From an uncultured Eubacteriales bacterium (lineage in GTDB: Bacteria; Bacillota; Clostridia; Peptostreptococcales; Anaerovoracaceae), in assembly GCA_900542245.1 (NCBI GenBank), contig UQMQ01000028.1, positions 1 to 20,160 of the forward strand: 20,160 nucleotides of DNA, given 5' to 3'. Below, in pieces: positions 7,923 through 14,997 of the stretch. A program made the position numbers and the translations under genes. The first letter of the stretch is position 1. Each line of letters starts with the position of its first letter. The notes beneath the pieces were generated by a model. The model ran no database searches, had not been told where the DNA came from, and was given only the letters and a program-made list of their open reading frames with translations.

Positions 7923-10900
7923 ATGCTGCATCTGTATTACGGAAGAGAAGATATCGATAAGGAAAATTTTATTTTTGACCATATGCAAGGTCGGGCACTC
8001 TTACTTGTGCCCGACCAATTTACATTGCAGATGGAACGCGCACTGTTTGCGCGTACCGGCAAGGAAGCTCTGATGGATATTGAGGTGCTTTCGCTGTCGC
8101 GGCTGGGCTACCGCCTGCTGGCTGAGCTCGGCGGCAGCAAGCGCAGCTTCATCGACAAGTACGGACGGCATATGCTCCTGGCGGATATTGCACGCACCGA
8201 GCGGGAACACCTGAAAGTATTCTGCGGTCTGGAGCGCAAGAATTCCTTTATCGAACTGGTAAACAATTTCATCTCGGAGCTCAAGCAGTTTAACTGCGGC
8301 AGTACGGAGCTTGCAATGATTGCCCGCGAACTGCCGGAGGGGTCTTACGCGGCCAAAAAGCTGGCAGATCTGACCCTGCTGTATGAGGAATATGAACGCC
8401 GGATCGCGGGCAAATACACCGACTCCGAGGACTATATCGACTTGTTTCTGGCAAAGATCCCGCAGTCGCAGCTGATTCGGGACAATGACATCTGGATCTA
8501 CGGCTTTGACAGCTTCGCACCAAAAGTAATGTCCGTCATCGGGGAATTGATGGGCAGCGCGCGCGAGGTTCAGGTGGTGCTGACCGCGGACCATGATCGG
8601 AGCAGCAGAGACAGCGAGCTGTTTGCGCTGCCGGAGCTTGTCATGCACAGGCTGCAGGAGGCTGCAGAGGCGCGCGGCATCGGCTGCGAACGGCAGGCGA
8701 TACCGGAAACTTACCGCCTGCCGGACCGCGCGCCGGCCATGGTCCGTATCGAGCAGGAGCTTTATGCGCTGCCGGCAAAGCCTGCCAAAAGCCTTGGTGA
8801 CTGCAGGGGTCTGCATCTGGTGACAGCGGCGAATCTGTACAACGAGGCCGAGAGCGCAGCGGTTTATGTTTTGCATCTGGTGCGGGATCTGGGCTATCAT
8901 TACCACGAAATTCAACTCATCTGCAACGATCAGGAGGAGCGCGGACCGATTTTGCGGCGGATCTTCCGCGAATACGGGATCGATCTGGTCTCAGATGCCA
9001 GCCGGGATATCCTGCAGAGCCCGATCGTGCGCCATATCACCGCGCTGATCAGCGTGGTGATTGAAAAATACCGCACCGACACTGTGCTGCGTACGCTCAA
9101 ATCGGGATGCAGCGATCTGACGCCGGAGGAGCTGACGGATCTCGAAAACTATGTCATCAAATACCGTATCCGCGGCGGCATGTGGAAAAAACCGTTTACG
9201 AAAGGTCTGCAGGAGTACGGGGAGGAGGCGCTGGCTCGCCTCAATGCGATCCGTGCAAAAGCCATGCTGCCGATGCTGTCCTTTGAGAAGATTTTCAAAA
9301 GTGAAACGACTGCAGACTTTATCGCGGCACTGTATCAATATCTCTATCAGGAGGTGCAGCTGCCGGAGCGCATCGGCGCGTTGATTGCCTCGCAGCAGGA
9401 GATGGGCAGGACGGATCTTGCCGAGGAAACACAGCAGATCTGGGGTAAGGTGGTCGGAATCCTCGACCAGATGCAGGAGATCGCGGGGCAGCAGGCTTTT
9501 GATGCGCGCAGCTTTTTAGACCTGTTTACGGTGGGACTGTCGCAGATCGAAATAGGGGTGCTGCCGCCGACCAAGGACGGTCTGATGATGGGGACGATGC
9601 AGCGCACCAGAAGCGGCAATATCAAGGCGCTGGTCGTAGTCGGTGCGAATGAGGGCATTTTGCCGCAGGAGAAACCGGCGCCGGGCCTGTTCGGCAATGA
9701 CGAAAAGGAGCTGTTTCAGGAAAAGGGCATCGCGCTCTGCAAGGTGGACAGCGTGCGGCAGCTGGAGGAACGACTGGCGATCTACCGCAATCTTTCAAGG
9801 CCGCGCACGCAGCTTTGGATGAGTTGCAGTATGGCAGATATCGAGGGCAATCTCAGCAAGCCGTCGGGCATCTTCGTGCGCTTGACGGAGCTTTTCCCGC
9901 AGCTTGCGGTCGAGAAGGATGTGCTCAACCGTACGGGTGAGGCGCAGACGGCACTGGCCTGCGGCGGTGTGGCGCCGCTGCGGCATTTGACCGAAGCGCT
10001 GCAGGAGACGATGGAGGGCAAGCCGCTCGGCGAGCCTTGGGCGGAAATGCTCGCTTGGTACCGGCAGCACGATGACGCGAAACTGACCCCAATCCGCAAG
10101 GGTTTGGCTTTTACCAACAAGCAGGAGGCGCTCGGCAGGAAGGTCGCCGATGCTTTATACAAGCGTGATTTCGACACCGCGCTGAGCCTCAGCCCGTCGC
10201 GGCTGGAGCGTTATGCGCGCTGCGCGTTTTCTCATTTGATCCAGTACGGTCTGAAGCCGGAGGAACGCCGCGTCTTTGCAGTCGCGCCGCGGGAGATCGG
10301 TGACATCTACCATCAGTGCCTGATGGAACTGACAGCGAAGCTGACCCTGCCGGATGTGCCGGTCACTGCGCCGGAATCGCCTTGGATGACGATGACGCGC
10401 GAGGAATGTCGGACCTTCGTGGAGCAGACGGTCGCGCGGGAGACGGCGAGCTATCGTGAGGGACTGTTTCAGCTTGGCAGCGAGGAACAGTACCGCAGCC
10501 GCCGCATCGCGGACATCTGCGAAAAGGTGTGCTGGGTTTGTATCGAGCAGGTACGGGCCGGACAGATCCTGTCCAGCCGTTTTGAAGTGCCGTTTGGCCG
10601 CGGCCGCGCGATTCCGCCGATCGCGGTGGAGGCGGAGGGCAGACAGATATTTATTGAGGGCAAGATCGACCGCGTGGATATTCTGCGCGGCGAGCGCGTA
10701 AAGATCATCGACTACAAGACCGGAAACGAGAATTTCAGCAAAAGCGAGGCAGAGGCGGGCTACCGTCTGCAGCTCATGCTCTATCTCGATGCCTGCCTGC
10801 GTGAGCATACAGGCGGCGCAGCGAGAAAGCCCGCGGGAGTCTTTTATTTTCATATCAGTGAGCCGATGGTGGATTGGTCGGCAAAAGCGCCGGATGCGGA

Positions 10901-11261
10901 GAAGCTGGCACAGGAGGTGCGCAAGAATTTTAAGATGAACGGCGTGCTGGTCGATGACCCGCAGGTCATCGAAAGCATCGCGGGAGACTTCAGCGGCTAT
11001 TCAGAGATCCTGCCGCTGCGAAACGGCAAGGACGGTATCAGCGCCACCAGCGGCGACACCTTGCTCAGTGAGACGGAGTTTGCGGCGCTGACCGAGACCG
11101 TTTCCCAAAAAGTGACAGAGCTTTGCCGTGATCTTGCCGTGGGCAAGATCGACATCGAGCCGATGAAGACCCGCGACCGCTCCGCCTGCACCTACTGCCA
11201 GTACAAAGGCATCTGCCGCTTCGATACGATATTCGAAGGCTGCCGGTGGCGGATTGTGTAG
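7923..11261 (+). CDS. addB: AddB, helicase-exonuclease AddAB subunit B
   Basis: The 1112-residue product matches AddB/RexB, which with AddA processes double-strand DNA ends for recombination. The inactivated-helicase part includes ALLLVPDQFTLQMERALF (about 22-39), IYGFDSFAPKVM and KALVVVGANEGILP. The C-terminal RecB-like nuclease domain carries FIEGKIDRVDI and VKIIDYKTGN, the PD-(D/E)xK motif. The Fe-S cluster cysteines are present: C767 (ERYARCAFSHL), and C1089, C1092 and C1098 (CTYCQYKGIC). Length fits clostridial AddB (1100-1170). Oddity: the N-terminal Walker A, usually GRxGSGKT, reads GREDIDKE, so the glycine-rich loop is lost. GAAGAGGAAA upstream supports ATG 7923. The usual partner addA is not downstream; a converging asparaginase begins at once. 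An 88-bp gap separates it from the HAD gene. Confidence 0.95.
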   Translation: MLHLYYGREDIDKENFIFDHMQGRALLLVPDQFTLQMERALFARTGKEALMDIEVLSLSRLGYRLLAELGGSKRSFIDKYGRHMLLADIARTEREHLKVFCGLERKNSFIELVNNFISELKQFNCGSTELAMIARELPEGSYAAKKLADLTLLYEEYERRIAGKYTDSEDYIDLFLAKIPQSQLIRDNDIWIYGFDSFAPKVMSVIGELMGSAREVQVVLTADHDRSSRDSELFALPELVMHRLQEAAEARGIGCERQAIPETYRLPDRAPAMVRIEQELYALPAKPAKSLGDCRGLHLVTAANLYNEAESAAVYVLHLVRDLGYHYHEIQLICNDQEERGPILRRIFREYGIDLVSDASRDILQSPIVRHITALISVVIEKYRTDTVLRTLKSGCSDLTPEELTDLENYVIKYRIRGGMWKKPFTKGLQEYGEEALARLNAIRAKAMLPMLSFEKIFKSETTADFIAALYQYLYQEVQLPERIGALIASQQEMGRTDLAEETQQIWGKVVGILDQMQEIAGQQAFDARSFLDLFTVGLSQIEIGVLPPTKDGLMMGTMQRTRSGNIKALVVVGANEGILPQEKPAPGLFGNDEKELFQEKGIALCKVDSVRQLEERLAIYRNLSRPRTQLWMSCSMADIEGNLSKPSGIFVRLTELFPQLAVEKDVLNRTGEAQTALACGGVAPLRHLTEALQETMEGKPLGEPWAEMLAWYRQHDDAKLTPIRKGLAFTNKQEALGRKVADALYKRDFDTALSLSPSRLERYARCAFSHLIQYGLKPEERRVFAVAPREIGDIYHQCLMELTAKLTLPDVPVTAPESPWMTMTREECRTFVEQTVARETASYREGLFQLGSEEQYRSRRIADICEKVCWVCIEQVRAGQILSSRFEVPFGRGRAIPPIAVEAEGRQIFIEGKIDRVDILRGERVKIIDYKTGNENFSKSEAEAGYRLQLMLYLDACLREHTGGAARKPAGVFYFHISEPMVDWSAKAPDAEKLAQEVRKNFKMNGVLVDDPQVIESIAGDFSGYSEILPLRNGKDGISATSGDTLLSETEFAALTETVSQKVTELCRDLAVGKIDIEPMKTRDRSACTYCQYKGICRFDTIFEGCRWRIV

Positions 11262-11296
11262 CCTGCGCGGCTTATACGCTGATTTCGCCGCGCAGG
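11262..11296. repeat. 10-bp GC-rich inverted repeat at convergent gene ends
   Basis: CCTGCGCGGC (11262-11271) pairs perfectly with GCCGCGCAGG (11287-11296) around a 15-base loop. It begins right after the addB stop codon and covers the last codons of the asparaginase gene, whose stop lies in the loop. No U-tract follows on either strand, so it is not a canonical terminator, but it may end or stabilise both transcripts. Confidence 0.6.
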
Positions 11297-12297
11297 TTGG
11301 TGGTCATCAGTTTTTTGATGGTTTCTTTCGGGTAGCCGCAGCTGAAGAGGTAGTACAGCTTGGTGACGGCGGCTTCAGTGGTCATATCATTGCAGCCGAC
11401 GGCGCCGGACTCCTTGAGAGCGTTGCTGGTCGCGTAGATGCCGAGCTTGGTCGTGCCGCGGTAGCATTGCGAGCAGACCGATACGATGGCACCGTTCTCT
11501 GCGGCGCGGCGGATGCTGCTGACCAGCGTGCGGTTGTTGCTCGGGATATTGCCTTCACCAAAGGTTTCCAAAACTACGCCGCTGAGCTTTTCGGAAACGA
11601 TCTGCTCAAACAGCTCAAACTGGATGCCCGGAAACAGCTTCAAGACGCCGATCGGCACCTGACGCAGTTCGGTCAGCTTGAATTCCGATGCCTGCGGCGG
11701 CATGACGAGCGCCTGCTGGTTGTACTTGATATCGATGCCGACGTCTGCCAGCACCGGGTAGTTCGGTGAGGCGAAAGCCATCAGCTCATCTGAAGAGACC
11801 TTGGTAGAGCGATTGCCGCGCAGGAGCTTGCCTGCAAAGTACAGGCAGACCTCATTGACGCGGCCTTCGGCGGCGATGACCATTGAGTTGATGAGGTTAT
11901 CGCGCCCGTCGCTGCGCAGTTCGCAGAGCGGGATCTGGGAACCGGTCAGAATGACGGGTTTCCCCAAGCCTTCGAGCATGAACGACAGCGCGGAAGCGGT
12001 ATAGGCCATGGTGTCGGTGCCGTGCAGGACGACGAAGCCGTCGTACATGTGATAGCGGTCGCGGATCTCGCGGCCGATGTTGACCCACTGCTCGACTGCC
12101 ACATTGGCAGAATCCAGCAGCGGATCGAATTCGACAACGTCCCAGTTGGGCATATCCTGATTCTTGAGCTGTGAGATCTCCTCCAGCAGCCCGGAAAAAT
12201 ATTTTCTTTTCGGCGCGTAGCCGCGTTCGGTCGGCACCATGCCGATGGTGCCGCCGGTATACAAGACGCAGACTCTTTTCTTTATTTCGTTTTTCAT
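11272..12297 (-). CDS. L-asparaginase, type I
   Basis: The enzyme hydrolyses L-asparagine to aspartate and ammonia; without a signal peptide it is expected in the cytoplasm. The first catalytic motif is VLYTGGTIGM, with the nucleophilic Thr at residue 17. The second, VVLHGTDTMAYTASALSFML, carries the Thr-Asp pair. ILTGSQIP and LRSDGRDNLINSM are also family signatures. From ATG 12297 (MKNEIKKRV) the product is 341 residues, the normal size for AnsA-type enzymes. The frame is open further upstream, but that extension does not resemble the family; AGAAAGG about 14 bases before ATG 12297 is a modest ribosome binding site. The gene converges on addB and diverges from deoD. Confidence 0.93.
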   Translation of the reverse strand: MKNEIKKRVCVLYTGGTIGMVPTERGYAPKRKYFSGLLEEISQLKNQDMPNWDVVEFDPLLDSANVAVEQWVNIGREIRDRYHMYDGFVVLHGTDTMAYTASALSFMLEGLGKPVILTGSQIPLCELRSDGRDNLINSMVIAAEGRVNEVCLYFAGKLLRGNRSTKVSSDELMAFASPNYPVLADVGIDIKYNQQALVMPPQASEFKLTELRQVPIGVLKLFPGIQFELFEQIVSEKLSGVVLETFGEGNIPSNNRTLVSSIRRAAENGAIVSVCSQCYRGTTKLGIYATSNALKESGAVGCNDMTTEAAVTKLYYLFSCGYPKETIKKLMTTNLRGEISV

Positions 12298-12384
12298 TTC
12301 AAATGACAGAACCTTTCTGTCTGCCATGCACGCGCAGCAGCCCAAGGCCGCGAAACGATGCGCAAGGCGGACAAGATTATTTTC

Positions 12385-12413
12385 TTGGATTTTCACAAAT
12401 TTTATGATAAAAT
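12385..12413 (+). promoter_or_regulatory. Probable promoter of deoD
   Basis: TTGGAT (12385-12390) and TAAAAT (12408-12413) are 17 bases apart. Start of transcription would be near 12420, just before a perfect 12-bp palindrome, GATGATATCATC, at 12425-12436 that could be an operator. Confidence 0.5.
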
Positions 12414-12497
12414 CTATGATAACAGATGATATCATCATATCACACAAAAAGAAAAATTACCATTGTAAAAATCACAAGGAGATAGGAGGACAAACAA

Positions 12498-13205
12498 ATG
12501 TCAAATATTCCGACACCGCATATCGCGGCAAAAGCAGGCGACTTTGCCGAAACCGTTTTGATGCCGGGCGATCCGCTCCGCGCCAAGTTCATCGCTGAGA
12601 CGTTTCTCGAAAACCCGGTCCTGGTCAACAATGTCAGAGGCGTGCAGGGCTATACAGGCGATTATCGAGGCAAACGGGTCTCTGTCATGGCTTCGGGCAT
12701 GGGGATCCCGTCCATCGGTATCTACTCTTATGAGCTTTTCAATTTTTATGATGTCAAAAATATCATCCGCGTCGGTACTGCCGGCGTGATTCGTCCGGAC
12801 CTCAAGGTCAGAGATATCGTCATCGGACAGGGCGCCTGCACCAACTCCAACTTTGCAGCGCAGTTTGACCTGCCGGGTACGTTCGCACCGATCTGTTCTT
12901 ATACGCTTTTGCAGAAGGCGGTCAGCGCGGCAAAAAGCATGGGCGTAGAGCCGGTGGTTGGCAATCTGTATTCGTCCGACATGTTCTATGACGATTCGCA
13001 GGGGCTGTCCAAGTGGCAGAAGATGGGCGTTCTGGCAGTCGAAATGGAAGCGGCGGCGCTGTATATGAATGCAGCCAGAGCCGGTAAGAACGCACTGGCA
13101 ATCTGTACGATTTCGGACAATCCGTTTACCGGAGAAGCGACGACCGCAGACGAGCGTCAGCAGAATTTCACAAAAATGATGGAAATTGCACTGGAAATCG
13201 CGTAG
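12498..13205 (+). CDS. deoD: Purine-nucleoside phosphorylase, DeoD type
   Basis: DeoD splits purine (deoxy)ribonucleosides with phosphate to base and (deoxy)ribose-1-phosphate in purine salvage. The 235-residue length is typical. Visible signatures are LMPGDPLRAKFIAETFL (residues 21-37, phosphate and substrate binding), IIRVGTAGVI, VEMEAAALY (ribose-binding Glu), and CTISDNPFTGE with the catalytic Asp. The ribosome binding site is strong (AAGGAGATAGGAGG). It stands alone: a promoter lies upstream and an intrinsic terminator about 50 bp downstream. Confidence 0.96.
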   Translation: MSNIPTPHIAAKAGDFAETVLMPGDPLRAKFIAETFLENPVLVNNVRGVQGYTGDYRGKRVSVMASGMGIPSIGIYSYELFNFYDVKNIIRVGTAGVIRPDLKVRDIVIGQGACTNSNFAAQFDLPGTFAPICSYTLLQKAVSAAKSMGVEPVVGNLYSSDMFYDDSQGLSKWQKMGVLAVEMEAAALYMNAARAGKNALAICTISDNPFTGEATTADERQQNFTKMMEIALEIA

Positions 13206-13253
13206 TTTTTGGGTCAAAAACCAAAAAAACACGAACGTTGTCAAAAAAGTGAG

Positions 13254-13284
13254 AAAAAAAGCCACTCGAAAAAGTGGCTTTTTG
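13254..13284 (+). terminator. Intrinsic terminator after deoD
   Basis: GCCACT (13261-13266) pairs with AGTGGC (13273-13278), preceded by an A run and followed by TTTTTG; the A and T runs extend the stem. It ends the deoD transcript. Confidence 0.9.
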
Positions 13285-13313
13285 TTGATACCATCACACA
13301 AAAATGGTACAAT
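13285..13313 (+). promoter_or_regulatory. Promoter of the racemase-greA-lysS operon
   Basis: TTGATA (13285-13290), a 17-base spacer and TACAAT (13308-13313) form a near-consensus sigma-A promoter directly behind the deoD terminator. The spacer is almost filled by an inverted repeat, TACCAT (13289-13294) and ATGGTA (13304-13309), a possible operator. Confidence 0.75.
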
Positions 13314-13328
13314 AACCTAATAGGTACC

Positions 13329-13365
13329 GGCGGCAAATACATGTTTTTACAGCTTGTCTGCCGCC
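13329..13365 (+). promoter_or_regulatory. Leader stem-loop upstream of the racemase gene
   Basis: GGCGGCA (13329-13335) pairs with TGCCGCC (13359-13365) across a 23-base loop, ending about 10 bases before the AGGAGG ribosome binding site. There is no U-tract. It may influence mRNA stability or translation. Confidence 0.5.
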
Positions 13366-13387
13366 CATCAAAGCAGGAGGACAGAAA

Positions 13388-14476
13388 ATGGGGGAAAGAT
13401 ATCCGAGGCTAGAGATCAATCTAGCCCACTTAAAACATAATGTGGTGAAGGTCGTAGAAAAATGCGGAGACATGGGTATTCAGGTCGCGGGCGTGATCAA
13501 GGGCGCGACGGGTCTGCCGGAGGTCGCGAAAGCATTTGACGAGGGCGGCGCTGCATTCATCGCATCCTCCAGACTGGAACAGCTGGAAGACGCAAAGAAC
13601 GCAGGCATCCAAAAACCGCTGATGCTGATCCGGATCCCGATGCTTAGTGAGGTCGAGGATGTCATCCGCCTGACCGATATCAGCCTGAACAGCGAGCTGG
13701 TCGTGCTGGAAGCGCTGGACGCGGAGGCGAAACGCCAGAGCAAGGTGCACCAGGTCATTCTGATGGCTGACATGGGGGATCTGCGCGAAGGCTATTGGGA
13801 TAAGGAAGAAATGGCGGATGTCGCAGTCTATGTCGAAAACGAACTGACAAATCTGAAGCTGATCGGCATCGGCACGAATGTCGGATGCTACGGTTCCATC
13901 GCACCAACTGTCGAAAAATTAGAGGAACTCGTGGCAGTTGCCGAGCATATAGAAGAAAGACTCGGACGCAGGCTGGAATACATTTCGGGCGGTGCGACCA
14001 GTAGTCTGATGCGTGTATGGGACGGCAATATGCCGGAGAGAATCAACCTGCTGCGTGTCGGCGAAGGTATTTTGCTGGCGCGGGATATGGACGTGTTTTA
14101 CGGATACGATGTGTCCGAACTGTATCAAGATGTTTTTCGGCTCAAGGCAGAAGTCATCGAGGTCAAGGTCAAACCGTCGCATCCGGTCGGCACGATCGCG
14201 ATCGACGCCTTCGGTCATACACCGACCTATGTGGATCGCGGCATGCGTAAACGTGCGCTGCTGGCAATCGGCAAGGTCGACTATGCGGATCCGGCGGAGC
14301 TGCTTTCCTTAGAAAAGGGCATCGAGATCCTCGGCGCGTCCAGCGACCACACGATTGTTGACATTGAGGACGCCGAAAAAGATTATCAAGTCGGCGATAT
14401 CATGGAATTTGACATTTGCTATGCGACGCTTGTGTTCCTGACGAACTGCAGGAATGTCAGAATCGTGTATGTATAA
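13388..14476 (+). CDS. Alanine/ornithine racemase-family PLP enzyme
   Basis: The 362-residue protein has the alanine-racemase-like TIM-barrel N terminus (YPRLEINLAHLKHNV), with the probable PLP-binding Lys38 in VAGVIKGATG. Further barrel landmarks are LMLIRIPMLSEV, VILMADMGDLREG, YISGGATSSL and INLLRVGEGILLARDM. The pattern fits the YhfX/Orr group, whose characterised member racemises ornithine, better than true alanine racemase. Substrate is therefore uncertain; ornithine, lysine or alanine are possible. AGGAGG upstream supports ATG 13388. It is the first gene after a good promoter and lies 26 bp before greA. Confidence 0.85.
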   Translation: MGERYPRLEINLAHLKHNVVKVVEKCGDMGIQVAGVIKGATGLPEVAKAFDEGGAAFIASSRLEQLEDAKNAGIQKPLMLIRIPMLSEVEDVIRLTDISLNSELVVLEALDAEAKRQSKVHQVILMADMGDLREGYWDKEEMADVAVYVENELTNLKLIGIGTNVGCYGSIAPTVEKLEELVAVAEHIEERLGRRLEYISGGATSSLMRVWDGNMPERINLLRVGEGILLARDMDVFYGYDVSELYQDVFRLKAEVIEVKVKPSHPVGTIAIDAFGHTPTYVDRGMRKRALLAIGKVDYADPAELLSLEKGIEILGASSDHTIVDIEDAEKDYQVGDIMEFDICYATLVFLTNCRNVRIVYV

Positions 14477-14502
14477 ATTACGAAAGTATGGAGGAAAAAT
14501 AG

Positions 14503-14976
14503 ATGGCAGACGAAATTCTGTTGACCCAAGAGGGTTATGATAAAATTGTAGCGGAGCATGAAGAGCTTGTATCCGTCAGACGAAAGGAGATCTCCGAAAA
14601 GCTCAAGGAAGCAATCTCTTACGGCGACCTTTCCGAGAACGCGGAATATGACGCTGCAAAGAATGAGCAGGCAGAAGTGGAAGAGCGTATCTTCAAGCTG
14701 GAGGATATGATCAAAAAGGCCAAGATCATCAAGGAAGAAGAGATGACCAACGACTTTGTCGGCGTCGGTTCCCGCGTATCTGTCAAGGACGTGGACAACG
14801 GCGACGAAATGGACTTTACGATCGTAGGCTCCACCGAGGCTGACCCGTTCGCGGGTAAGATCTCCAACGAATCTCTGGTAGGACAGAACCTGCTCGGCCG
14901 CAAGACCGGCGAGGTCGTGGAGATCATCGTACCGGACGGCACCCTGCACTATATGATCACGAACATCAGCAGATAA
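14503..14976 (+). CDS. greA: Transcription elongation factor GreA
   Basis: GreA rescues backtracked RNA polymerase by stimulating cleavage of the nascent RNA. The 157 residues show the N-terminal coiled coil with the tip motif SYGDLSENAEYDAAK (about 39-53), including the conserved acidic residues, and a C-terminal FKBP-like domain ending in VEIIVPDGTLHYMITNI. Length is exactly typical. TATGGAGGAAAA gives a good ribosome binding site. It lies 21 bp before lysS, a pairing common in Clostridia. Confidence 0.97.
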   Translation: MADEILLTQEGYDKIVAEHEELVSVRRKEISEKLKEAISYGDLSENAEYDAAKNEQAEVEERIFKLEDMIKKAKIIKEEEMTNDFVGVGSRVSVKDVDNGDEMDFTIVGSTEADPFAGKISNESLVGQNLLGRKTGEVVEIIVPDGTLHYMITNISR

Positions 14977-14997
14977 AAGAAAGGATAGACAACCAAG

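Noticed and set aside
11254..11769. 171-residue + strand ORF opposite the asparaginase
   Set aside because: It overlaps the end of addB and is antisense to a clear enzyme with all motifs; no ribosome binding site.
14977..14997. T-box or riboswitch before lysS
   Set aside because: Only 21 bp separate greA and lysS, so there is no room; nothing T-box-like precedes the operon either.
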